From the NCBI RefSeq assembly GCF_029227915.1, contig NC_079876.1, positions 32,593,828-32,657,827 of the forward strand: DNA of 64,000 nt, in the 5' to 3' direction. Below are positions 1 to 10,004 of this stretch, piece after piece. Position 1 is the first letter of the stretch. The number at the start of each line of letters is the position of its first letter. The notes beneath the pieces are model-generated. The model saw only the letters and a list, made by a program, of their open reading frames with translations. It did not search any database and was not told the origin of the DNA. The stretch is from Hydractinia symbiolongicarpus. Its lineage: Eukaryota > Cnidaria > Hydrozoa > Anthoathecata > Hydractiniidae. A program made the translations under genes and the position numbers.

Positions 1-926
1 TTCTAACAGTAAAAATTTATGAAGCCAGAAACAATGCTTCCCTTAAGAGTGGTGCTATCATGTGTTTGTCATGACAATTTTTTTATATCCTTGATATAAA
101 CAAAAAAATTTATTAAAGCTGGCTATTTTACAATAGCTTGCTATATTAGCAACAGCATATTCGCCACACCCGAATTTCTTCACATTTGCAATGCTCCTTA
201 ATTTGGCTCAGTTAACCTCATATTTTCTAAGTTTTTTTACAGTCAACATGTAAGTCACTTTTTAAAATAATGTAGTCTAAATTTTGTGATTGACTTAGCA
301 AGTGCAACATGTTGCCACATTTTACACTTGAAAAGTTATTGCATTTTACTTATTTCTCTCCTGGAAATGTCCCCTCGAATTTCTTTAGTTTTTAACTCAA
401 AAAAAGAGTAGCCATTCTGAACAGGCAAAACCAATTTCAAAGTCACGTTTCAAAATAACGTTTTAACTGACTTGCCAATGTTTACAAACTTTTGTTGATT
501 AAGATACATACACACATATTGTTGTATTCAAAAATGTAGGATGGTTCGAAATAAGATGGCTATTATTAAAATTTATACTGATTTTTTTGAAAGCACAGGA
601 TCCAAAAGGAACAATTGTTTTTACCTATATTTTCTTTTCTTTTTTTAGAAAAAATGGTTTTAAGCAAATTTTTGGTTTTTTTAGATAGATTTATTAAACC
701 TTTAATTTATCTGGCATTTTCTACCAACAGAGATGACTGCATAATGTTCATTGCTCTGAATGCATAATCAAGCATTAAGTTGCACGGAAAGTGGTCTATT
801 TAAAGTTTTGCATTTCTAGCTTTATGAAAACATTCACATCTACTCAACTGCGCAAATCAATTATCCTCAAACCATTGTTGTTTCTTTCGTTGTGTTTTTT
901 TTATATATTTCTTCTTATTTGTATAG
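1..926. other. AT-rich intron or intergenic DNA upstream of the SH3 exon
   Basis: No convincing exon or repeat is seen. The stretch ends in a polypyrimidine tract and TATAG acceptor at 922-926, so at least its right part is the intron preceding the first visible exon of the SH3 gene. Earlier exons of that gene are presumably to the left of the window. Confidence 0.5.
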
Positions 927-3713
927 TTGAATCCTGATCTTGCTCTACCATTAATTGGCACAGTCATGTGTAAGGTGGATTACAAACCGAAAGGAAAGAC
1001 AGATTTGACATATCAAATTGGTGATGAAATCAATATTATTAACGTTCCAAACGAATCATGTCCAAATGGTAAAATGTTGGTACAACATTGTGGTACAGGA
1101 AGAAGTAAGCCATTTTTTTTATACATTCATCTATATTGTGGTACAGGAAGAAGTAAGGCATTTTTTTGATACATTCATCTACATTGTGGTACAGGAAGAA
1201 GTAAGCCATTTTTTTGATACATTCATCTACATTGTGGTACAGGAAGAAGTAAGCCATTTTTTTATACTTTCATCTACATTGTGGTACAGGAAGAATTAAG
1301 CCATTTTTTTTGATACATTCATCTACATTGTGGTACAGGAAGAAGTAAGCCATTTTTTTATATATTCATCTATATTGTGGTACAGGAAGAAGTAAGCCAT
1401 TTTTTTATACATTCATCTACATTGTGGTACAGGAAGAAGTAAGCCATTTTTTTATACATTCATCTATATTGTGGTACAGGAAGAAGTAAGCCATTTTTTT
1501 ATACATTCATCTATGTTGTGGTACAGGAAGAAGTAAGCCCTTTTTTATATATTCATCTATTTTTTTTTATGGTCTGTGACCTCTTAGTTATGCAGTTCTC
1601 TTTGTAATCACGTGGTCCGTTGTTTGACTCACAGTATGGGCATGTTTGCAAGTGTCGTTACCACAACTACGGGTAAACCCATACCATGGAGGGTAATTGG
1701 GTAGGCGTAGCCGGTGTATACTTAATGTATACATTCAGAACACAGGACCCACATTGCAGTTGTTATATCCTGTATAAATATTCGAAATGGTTATAATATT
1801 TTTTCAGTAGCAATTTTTTTATTTCTTCCTATCTATTTTCTCTTTCTCTCGACAGACCTTTATAACTACGAACGTTATGACTTTCATAACATCGTGGACA
1901 GCATTATAATTTTAACTGAATGCAATTTACGGTTGAGTTCTTACCATTAATTTCCTTATACTCATTTTGATATCAAACTTCATAAAACCTGATTTAAATC
2001 CCACTGGATGATAAACGTGCAGATTGCAACCACTGTTCAATTTTATATTTTCTTGTATTCTTTAGTCGGCTATGTTTTACGTCAAGATTTTGGAATGGAA
2101 CTTGTAAGTATTCTTTATATTCTTTTTCTTCTCGTTGACGTACTTGTAAAGAGTGTCGATCAAAAGGTACAATTTTATAAGAAGTTCACTTTTTGTAAAA
2201 TATTTCTAACCTTTTTTTATTTTTTCTACACAGCCACCTGAGGATCATAGATCGCGCAGTGTGAGGTAATTATTTTGTATATATTTTTTTTAATGTTGAA
2301 ATAGTGACAACATTACCCCATAATGCTCTCTTTTTGCATTCGGATTTACAAATTTTTTTCCCTCTAGTAAACCCGTTTTTTGAGCATGGTTCGAAAAAAT
2401 AATCGTTCCTCCCCAATAGTCTGACACGTGGCATTACTATACCTGCTCACCTACATTCTTTAAAATTTCAGTCTTGCAGTAGCGTGAGTAGGCTCCTGCA
2501 ACAAATTGATGACGATATGATTGTTGACACCGTCAAACATATCATTCATACTAGAATATGAAGTAAAAGTTGTAAAATCAATGATATGGAACAGATTTGT
2601 GCTAAACCTGTGGTGTTATGCTTTTTTATGATCAATTTTTTTACCTGTTTAAAAACGTTCTGCGTTTTCTTCGTCGTCGAAAAAAATACTAATTTAAAAA
2701 GCAGCCAGCCGGCTGCAGAGTAGTGGTCCCAATTCAACCTTTTATCCGTGTTTAAAAAAGGACTTCGCTTCAATAATTTTGTCCATGATAGATTTATTTT
2801 TGTATTTGTAACAACGTATTTCTTTACCGGGTAAAATTTTGTGTCCAAAATTATTATTTAAAGTTGTTGTTGTTGTCTCGAAAGAAAAAAACGATTTAAA
2901 ATAAAGAGAAAATCATGCTCATATACATGTGGTAACTTTGTTGCAAGAAGAATTATTTTGAATATAATCTTTTTTTAGTCTCATTCCAACGGAAGACGAT
3001 TTGGAAGAAGTTCAAGAAACATATGAAGAAATCAACGTTCATCAAGCACCCCCTGTTCCTGAAACACCACGCCCTCATTTACGCCCGGAAGGTATTTCTA
3101 TATATACGTTACGTTAATCTTACTTGTACCACAACTTATTGCATGCAAATTAGCAAGCACGAGAATGTTTTGAAACGTAAAACGCACATTTACATTCTGT
3201 CTAAAACGCTAGGATTGTACAATTTTTATTTATATTTGTGGATACTTAAACATGCGAAAATTTTTACGCGTGATGTTGCTATGATGGAAGTATATTACAA
3301 GCTACATTTCCATCGTATTGTGTTTGAACAATTTTCTACTGCGTGGTCATGATTGGTCGCCATAGCAATTTCTAAAAGTGCGATTATTCGCTATAGAAAA
3401 AGCCGGTCTGTAAATTGTCAGTCTGTAATTTTTAATTTCTTTTTAGCACCTATTGAGGAAGACATGTATAACGATATTGCAGATGAACGTATGTTGATTT
3501 CTTTATATTTTTTTTTTTTATGAATTTAATTTATTTACACATTTTGGTGATTAGTTGCAACGTGAAATATAGGTTTAAAAACAGTGCCACCAATCCAAGA
3601 TCATGTGAAGATTTATTCTTAGTGTAAAACAAGCTTAACTACACGTAACCGATTTTGTGAACACGTTTAATTTCTTTTCTATAGCGGCGGAAGATATTTA
3701 TGAAGAAATTTAA
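927..3713 (+). CDS. FYB/ADAP-like adaptor: variant SH3 domain plus tyrosine motifs (5' partial)
   Basis: Six exons can be joined with conserved reading phase: 927-1104, 2066-2103, 2234-2265, 2979-3091, 3447-3488 and 3685-3713 (stop TAA). All have AG acceptors and GT donors. The first two exons make an SH3 fold: VDYKP near the start, then a GDEI turn, CPNGKMLV, and CGTGR joined to GYVLRQDFGMEL. This resembles the helically extended SH3 of FYB/ADAP-type adaptors, which scaffold kinase signalling at the membrane. The last three exons are acidic and contain ETYEEI, DMYNDI and a C-terminal DIYEEI. YEEI is the classical ligand of Src-family SH2 domains. The true start is outside the window. The SH3 assignment is firm; the FYB link is inference from this short SH3 plus the tyrosine tail. 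Confidence 0.75.
1086..1560 (+). repeat. Ten-copy 47-49 bp minisatellite containing a splice donor
   Basis: Units begin at 1086, 1135, 1183, 1231, 1278, 1327, 1374, 1421, 1468 and 1515. Each consists of the last roughly 18 bases of the SH3 exon (ATTGTGGTACAGGAAGAA), the donor GTAAGCC, a T-tract and a short ATACATTCATCTA spacer. The fifth copy has lost its donor (GAATTAAG) and the others keep it. Only use of the first donor at 1105 keeps the SH3 frame into the exon at 2066. Use of the second would add 49 bases and shift the frame. Confidence 0.95.
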
Positions 3714-6180
3714 ACGGATTGTGCTGGATGTGAGAAGCCATCTTGGAATGCTTCGAGTCGGGTAGAAAACATATTGTCGATACTAGAAAAAAAAAACGTC
3801 TCGGAATTCATTGTCGGTCTAGCAGACCATTTAGTAGATTTATTTTCTACACAATTTTTGTGAATTATTTAAACACTTCCTACGTGTATATTATATATGA
3901 TATTTTAAAGGGAAGAAATTATAGTGGGAAATTTTGCGGAAAATGGCGAAATTTAATTTGGCGGATCCAATTGGGGAAAATTAGTGTTTTTAAAATGGAT
4001 TGGAGAGGGAAAGTTGATTAGATCCATCACAAGCCCACACAAATACGAAATGAACAGATGATATCTGCGCCTGTTGAAGAATATGGCTTGCATTTGCAAG
4101 GCGTCTTCTCAATCATATTTAAATCAAGCAGAATTAGCAAAAAGTAATTATTTTTATTATCAAAAATTTGATATTGTTGTCTTCTTTTGAAACAATGTGT
4201 AGCCTATGCTGCAAAAATATCTTAACTTTAAAATTGACACGGTTTACTTAAAACGCTCAAGGTTTTTTGTAGACGTTTCTACAATTTTTACCAGTATATG
4301 CACATAGTAAACCTCCTGCTACCAGCCAGTGTTTTGCGACCGGGTGGACTGCCTAATGCACTGATCATGCATGCATTTGCATCAGTTTTAATACGATCAA
4401 TTTTTTCCGTTCATGAAATTTTATTTTTTTTATTTTACATAGATTATATTTTTGTATTTGTAACAACATATTTGCATATCGGGTAAAATTTTGTGTCCGT
4501 GTTTACATGAATTTAAATTCACTTCGCATTTACAAATTGTACATATTATATTATTTTTTATTATAAAGTAGATTATTCAGTGCGGAAGAGAAAAATCTTG
4601 AATGGCTGACGAGACATACTATTTCGTCAAAATTTAAGGTTCTCCTCCTCCTTCGCCTTTCAGCCATAATTATATATGTCACCTACCATTTGTGTTGGCC
4701 AAACATTTTTGTAGTGAGAGAGTACACATATCTTTTTCATCTCTCCAAAAAATAGTAAGTAACTTTAGTATAAAAATTACATAATATGACATAAAAACAT
4801 CAATTTAATTTTTTAAGATGTGTGTTAAAACAACACATTGTCAAGCCTATTTTTATTTTCGGTAGAAATTAATTTATTTACACCTTTTGATGTAATGTGA
4901 AATATAGGTTTAAAAACCAATCCAAGGTGACAGCTTCTCCTGCCTGATTTTTACACGTGTAATTTAGGGATTTTGATAATCTTTGAAGTTGTTTGCCTTT
5001 CTGTTAAGCAACCCTTAAGCAAACAACTTTTTCTCTCGAATTCAAAACATTCTTTAGCAACTCAAGTACTATGTCAAAAGTTCAGTTGGTTATAACAAAA
5101 GACACTAATAAATACTACGTGTACTAGCAGGATAGACATATAATTGGACGGGATGGTATATTGGTACACTAACTTTAGAACTCTACGTTCCTGGTTCTTC
5201 TTACATCTCAATAAAAAAATTGTCATTTTATTTCAACTTGTTTCGTCGGCCATTACTATGGAAATCTCTAAATCTATTTGTTTTCAATATCTTGGAGATA
5301 GATAGTATGCGAACAGGAGATAATATATATATATTATGTATATATATTATATAATATCTTACGTGAAAAACGTTCGCTCGTAAACAATTTTTTGTGAGAT
5401 TAGGCGTATTCGTATGTGGAAATATAGTACGATTTTGTACAATAAAGAATTTATTTTTCGAACGCACTCTTGTATATGTAATAAAAATGTTAGATTTTAG
5501 TTTTATATTATCACTTTGTACATAAAACAATTTCTGAACAACGCTCTATATTTGAGTTTTATTTTATACTGATTTATTTGTCGTCCTCGGGTGCTTCATA
5601 CAATAGAAGGCTCTTCCAAACGTTTTACGAAGTGATAGGTAAAATAGAACACTAACCAACAAATCCCCAACGAGATAGCAGCCGCCTTTCTTAAATTATT
5701 AGGAAGCCCTTGCATTAAGCTTGTGGGGCAGTATACATCAATATTTTCTAAAATAAGACACGATTTTTTTTTACCTGAAATTCCCTACCTGTCGGAGGTT
5801 AATAACCACGAAAACATCTTTTCACGAATTTGTGACGCTAAGTATTTTCACGACTCAGCCATATTCGTAAATTTAATAAGCATCGCTCCATAATTTCGTA
5901 ACATGCGTAACATGATTTTTAAAATGCAAGCATAATATGTTGAAATTTAATTTTGTAATTCGGTTGATTCTTTTGTGAGACCGGGCAAAATCATGTCGAA
6001 AAATAAAAAGTTGAAATTAATTGATTTATGCCGAAAGATGTGAAGTTCGAAGAATCACTATTACACCAAGGACGCTAAAGAAAAAATCAGACAAAATTTC
6101 CCTATTATTCAGTCAAGTTGCCCTAAAGTACCACTGCCGTCCCCAGGATTAGTTAGCCTTTGAGCGGAGCGACAGCTGTC
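3714..6180. other. Intergenic DNA with degraded copies of SH3-gene intron sequence
   Basis: No supported gene. The stretch near 4440-4500 (TTTTTGTATTTGTAACAACATAT, then CGGGTAAAATTTTGTGTCC) repeats intron sequence at about 2790-2850. The stretch at about 4864-4925 (TTAATTTATTTACACNTTTTG, then GTGAAATATAGGTTTAAAAAC) repeats intron sequence at about 3523-3590. The order is preserved, but no exon copies are visible between them. A palindromic AT tract of TATATA/ATATAT lies at about 5320-5360. Confidence 0.5.
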
Positions 6181-7126
6181 TCATTTAACTTATTGGCCAA
6201 ATGTTTATATCATTTATAACCTTCCTACCGACTAAATCACCGTCCACACATCTGCCAAATTAAGATTTGATGAAAATGAAATCATTAATTAATTAGTTTG
6301 GTAAGTATATATAAACAGAAATGTTACTAACTTGATCATCACATTATCGTACAGAGAGGAATGTCAAAAGTGGAATAAATATAAAAAAACAGGTTAGTTG
6401 TTTTACGTTTCCTTATGTGATTTTTGGATATTTATTAATTTTTATTCTTATTTATTTCTTTTGTTTATTTTATGTAATTTTTTGAATAATTCTGTTGAGT
6501 TGGATTTTTATAATTTTTATTCCGCTACTACTTTTTTTATGTCAATTTTTTTTCTCCTGATTCCAAAAAAAATTGACTAATACCTTGATACAAAAAAATA
6601 TTAAAAAATGCGATAATGTTTCAAGTATGATCATAAAAAAATAAGTTCCCGAGTTCTTAAAATTTTGAAAATGGAACCCTGATAATTCTTCTAGAAAGAA
6701 TTCTTACAAAAAATGAGTTCAATATTAATTTTATTATATTCGGACGTTTTGTTTTCACAACATAAATAAAAGAAGCATTGGCATTTTAAAGTTTAGGTAA
6801 GATCTCTCTTATTGTATTCAAACTATTATTATAGAGAGCTGGTGTGTTTTAAAAACGACAGATCAGCATATTCGTTTTACACTGCGACAATAAAGTACAA
6901 AATCATGTGGCTTGTGATAACGGATGAAAACTTTAAATAATTTTAATTCTTTAAAAAGAGTAAAATATCACTGAATAAAATATAGAAAATATATTTCGCA
7001 GTTCTTGATTTTGGTTGTTTTTATAGCTTTAAAAAATACGTTTAAGAAACGTTAAAGCGACTATTCAGCTGCTACATAACGTAACAAAATATTACCTAAA
7101 TTCATTTCTTTAGATCAACTGTTACA

Positions 7127-8096
7127 ATGAAGACAACTATTGCTTTTATATTGTTCTACGTTGCTGTCTTGTCTAGTAAGTCTATTCTCCTAAATAATTG
7201 TGACGCAGTCAATTATCTGTAATAGATTTACATCAATACTCTTGATTCTTTTTAGTTAATGCTACACCAGCCATCAATACCAATAACGAAGGTAAATATT
7301 TGAGACGATCACTAACTTGAGATAATAAATTGGGTCGCGGTTATTCACATTCACCCGAAAAAAAAATATGTTGGAGAAGTCTTTACCCTTCTGTGGGCTA
7401 ATGAAAAAGTTGTGTGCGAAAATACTTCAGGAATGCACGAAAGTTAAATGTGTGCAACAATTTTATGGCTTAAGGCATCATCTTTTTCTTCTTTATGTTT
7501 CTACACAAACGATAATGTTGACTATTATGACGTTGTTTGACAATTTCATCTTCTTATATACATCATCTTATATTCATCTTCTTATATACTAATAATATTC
7601 TCCAGGCCAAGAAAATGCACCTGTGGTCAATGATGCTGTAGAAAACAACCAAGCTAATAATGACGAACAATTACCCAACGACGAGATCGAAGAAGAAAAT
7701 TATCCTGAAGAGGAGGATGAAAAGGACGAAGATGGAGAATTAGAAGCAAATGATCCTTATCAAGTCCGCTCTTATCGTAGATACGGACGATATGGTGGAA
7801 GTTATGGTAGGTATACTGGCGGATATACCGGTCGGTACATTGGAAGTCGATACACTGGTCGATATTCCCGAATTGGGTCAAGATACGGTACCTATGGTCG
7901 ATTAAGCCGATTCAGATCATACCGACCATCGTATGGTTCGTCTTACCGTCGATATACGACTGGAGGATACAATCGATACAGTGAATATGGAAGCCGTGGT
8001 CGTTACAACCGCTATGGAAGCTCGTATAGACGCTACACTCCTCGATACAGATCTTATCGTCGCTATACCACTGGTCGATATGGAACCAAATATTAG
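7127..8096 (+). CDS. Secreted acidic-pro / Tyr-Arg-Gly-rich protein, copy 1
   Basis: Three exons: 7127-7175, 7256-7291 and 7606-8096, total 191 residues. Residues 1 to about 19 form a signal peptide (MKTTIAFILFYVAVLS). An Asn/Glu-rich acidic stretch follows, including EEEN, PEEEDEKDEDGELE. The last roughly 120 residues are almost only Tyr, Arg, Gly and Ser, in irregular repeats such as RRYGRYGG, GRYTGG and SSYRRYT. No cysteine or enzymatic motif is present. Such composition fits a secreted structural or cross-linked matrix protein, or a precursor whose acidic part neutralises a cationic mature part. The second idea is suggested by the general layout of some cnidarian antimicrobial precursors, without sequence homology being shown. 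The family was not recognised. An AATAAA lies 50 bp after the stop. A near-identical convergent paralogue lies at 10312-11468. Confidence 0.85.
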
Positions 8097-8145
8097 AGTT
8101 GAAATTAAATATTTTACGAATTTGGTGTAGGTTACATTAATAAGA

Positions 8146-8151
8146 AATAAA
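8146..8151 (+). terminator. Polyadenylation signal AATAAA of copy 1
   Basis: AATAAA lies 50 bases after the TAG stop. The same motif lies in the mirrored position on the minus strand for copy 2, around 10259-10264. Confidence 0.7.
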
Positions 8152-8415
8152 TCAATTTTGGAAATTCGATCATTTTCGTTACAAACAAAGTACAACTCTA
8201 ATCTTTACAATCGTTTTAAAAATACGATTGGTAGTGGTTTGCTTTGTTTACTTCTCTTCCCAAATGGACATATGTTTTTGGATCCGGATTAGTTTCTTAA
8301 TAGAAGAAAATAACGCCTTTCAGAAGGCAGGGGCATTTAGAAGATACCACGGTACTAGACATCAGATGCAAGTCAATTTACAATTGTGAAAGGGCTCTTG
8401 ATAGTGCAATTCCTT

Positions 8416-10004
8416 GTTAACTTTCCTTAAAACACGTTTTTCATTGTGTCAACATATTGTTACGTAAAACTCAATACGAATAAAGTGTTGCGTTTTTACC
8501 GGACACGACGACACTCGTACAAACAGGTGATAAACGTTTTCTTAACAAGTTTCATTTTTTAACAAATGTAGAAATACTGTCACAAAAAAACTCAATATAA
8601 CTTTTAAATTGTTGCCATTTATGTGAAGGCCTCGTCACATGATCCTCAAATACACAGTTTTTCTGGGTGTAATAATTAATAAGATTTGTTTATCATATAT
8701 GACCTTGCCGAGCTAAGCCAGCTCGGGTTTTACGTTACAGATATGTGCGGCGAGTTTGTTTTCATTCCTCTCGTACGAAGCAGAAGAACTGCTCGCATAT
8801 TGATTTTGATTGTTTTCCAAATGTATAAATATACAATCATGTTATTTACGGTGAAGTTATTTTGTGTATTTTTAATGAATTGGTTGGCTAGCAAGCACTG
8901 GGTTGCAAAACGTGTAGCCAGGGGAAACTTTGCAATTGTGAAATGATTTGACGACAACTAGCTGCCTGACTGATGGTAGATAAGCAGAAATTTAACTTAC
9001 TTTAGATATCCTGATGATGGAAGAAAAATTCCAAAACATATTGATAAAAAATAAAGTCTTTGTTGGTGAATCACCTTTCTAATAACTTCATATTAACATT
9101 TTTTATATTTTTTATTTATCTTACCTGAACTTTATAACTCTCATTTCCCGACCTGTGGCTGTATTACAGCTTTATATGATAGTCAAGATGAATCTTCTGA
9201 ATTCATCATAACAGGTTTCCTCCTTGTCTCAATTCTCAATAAGAGCGTTGTAAAAAAGGAATGATTCCATAACAAGTTTCATGTCAATAACTTTATTTTT
9301 TTACCGAAGTTATTGCACTTTGAATTTTCTTGAATTAGGCAGGGTAAATGTTCAGAATGATAAAATGACTCCGACGGTTAGCCTACTGACTTTTTATATC
9401 TTTTATAGTAACCAAAGCATATAAGGTAATAAAACATGTCCACTAATAACAACCTAATATAATTTAAAACGTAATGATACATATATTTTGTAAAAAAAAA
9501 CATTTCAGACATTTTGTGCAAAATAATTTGTCTATAAAGGACATTGGCGCACTAGGTCGCTCAGCTAGTATTTTTTTGTAACTTCATCCTCTGCACTAAG
9601 CGGCAAATTAAACCTTGCCACTGGGAAACAAGTTGATTTTCTTTCTATTTATTGATAGTTTGCTAGGTAAGTGTAGTAGCCAACTACAGTTCTAGTTATT
9701 ACACTTTGTCAGCTATTGAAATATTTCCATGTAAGTAGTAACACATCTTTCGTGCACTTTCATTTCTTAGTAATGCTTTTATGAAATGCTATACCTTGTC
9801 TCCTGTTAGTATCCGACTCGCCGGCTCGCCAAAATGTTTATTGTGACCCAAAAATTATGCGCTACATCCGCGCCGATCAGGTCTCATATCGGACCAGCCT
9901 ACCCAGGTCCATGCTCGCGCATCGCCGTCCTGATGTCGAAAGAGAAACAATATGCCCTGAGGACGAAGTTGGGTATTTTAATGAAAGATAAGAGGAAATC
10001 GCAA
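8416..10004. other. Spacer between the inverted arms
   Basis: About 1.6 kb of AT-rich sequence without a supported gene. The short ORFs seen here have no domain signature. It separates the two convergent copies and keeps the arms too far apart for an immediate hairpin. Confidence 0.5.

Larger units (their letters stand above)
6181..8415 (+). repeat. Left arm of a 2.2-2.5 kb inverted duplication
   Basis: Sequence from TCATTTAACTTATTGGCC at 6181 to about 8415 reappears as its reverse complement between about 10005 and 12478. It covers the 5' flank, all exons and introns, the 3' UTR and more than 250 bp of downstream DNA. Coding parts are nearly identical. Flanks and introns carry more differences and small indels. 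The outer ends are sharp, and the inner ends fade after the shared GGGCTC near 8395 and 10010. Confidence 0.9.

Noticed and set aside
1039-1299. ORFs with repeated YFFLYHNVDECIKKM or VVQEEVSHFF units
   Set aside because: They are frame readings of the splice-donor minisatellite, not a repeat protein.
1086-1560. CRISPR-like array
   Set aside because: Units are contiguous 47-49 bp copies with no unique spacers, in animal DNA, and clearly derived from the adjacent exon end.
7654-8195. Antisense and frame-shifted ORFs inside the Tyr/Arg-rich gene, and their mirror copies at 10278-10475 and 10527-10763
   Set aside because: They are shadow frames of a low-complexity coding exon. The signal peptide, splice sites and conserved length support only the annotated frame.
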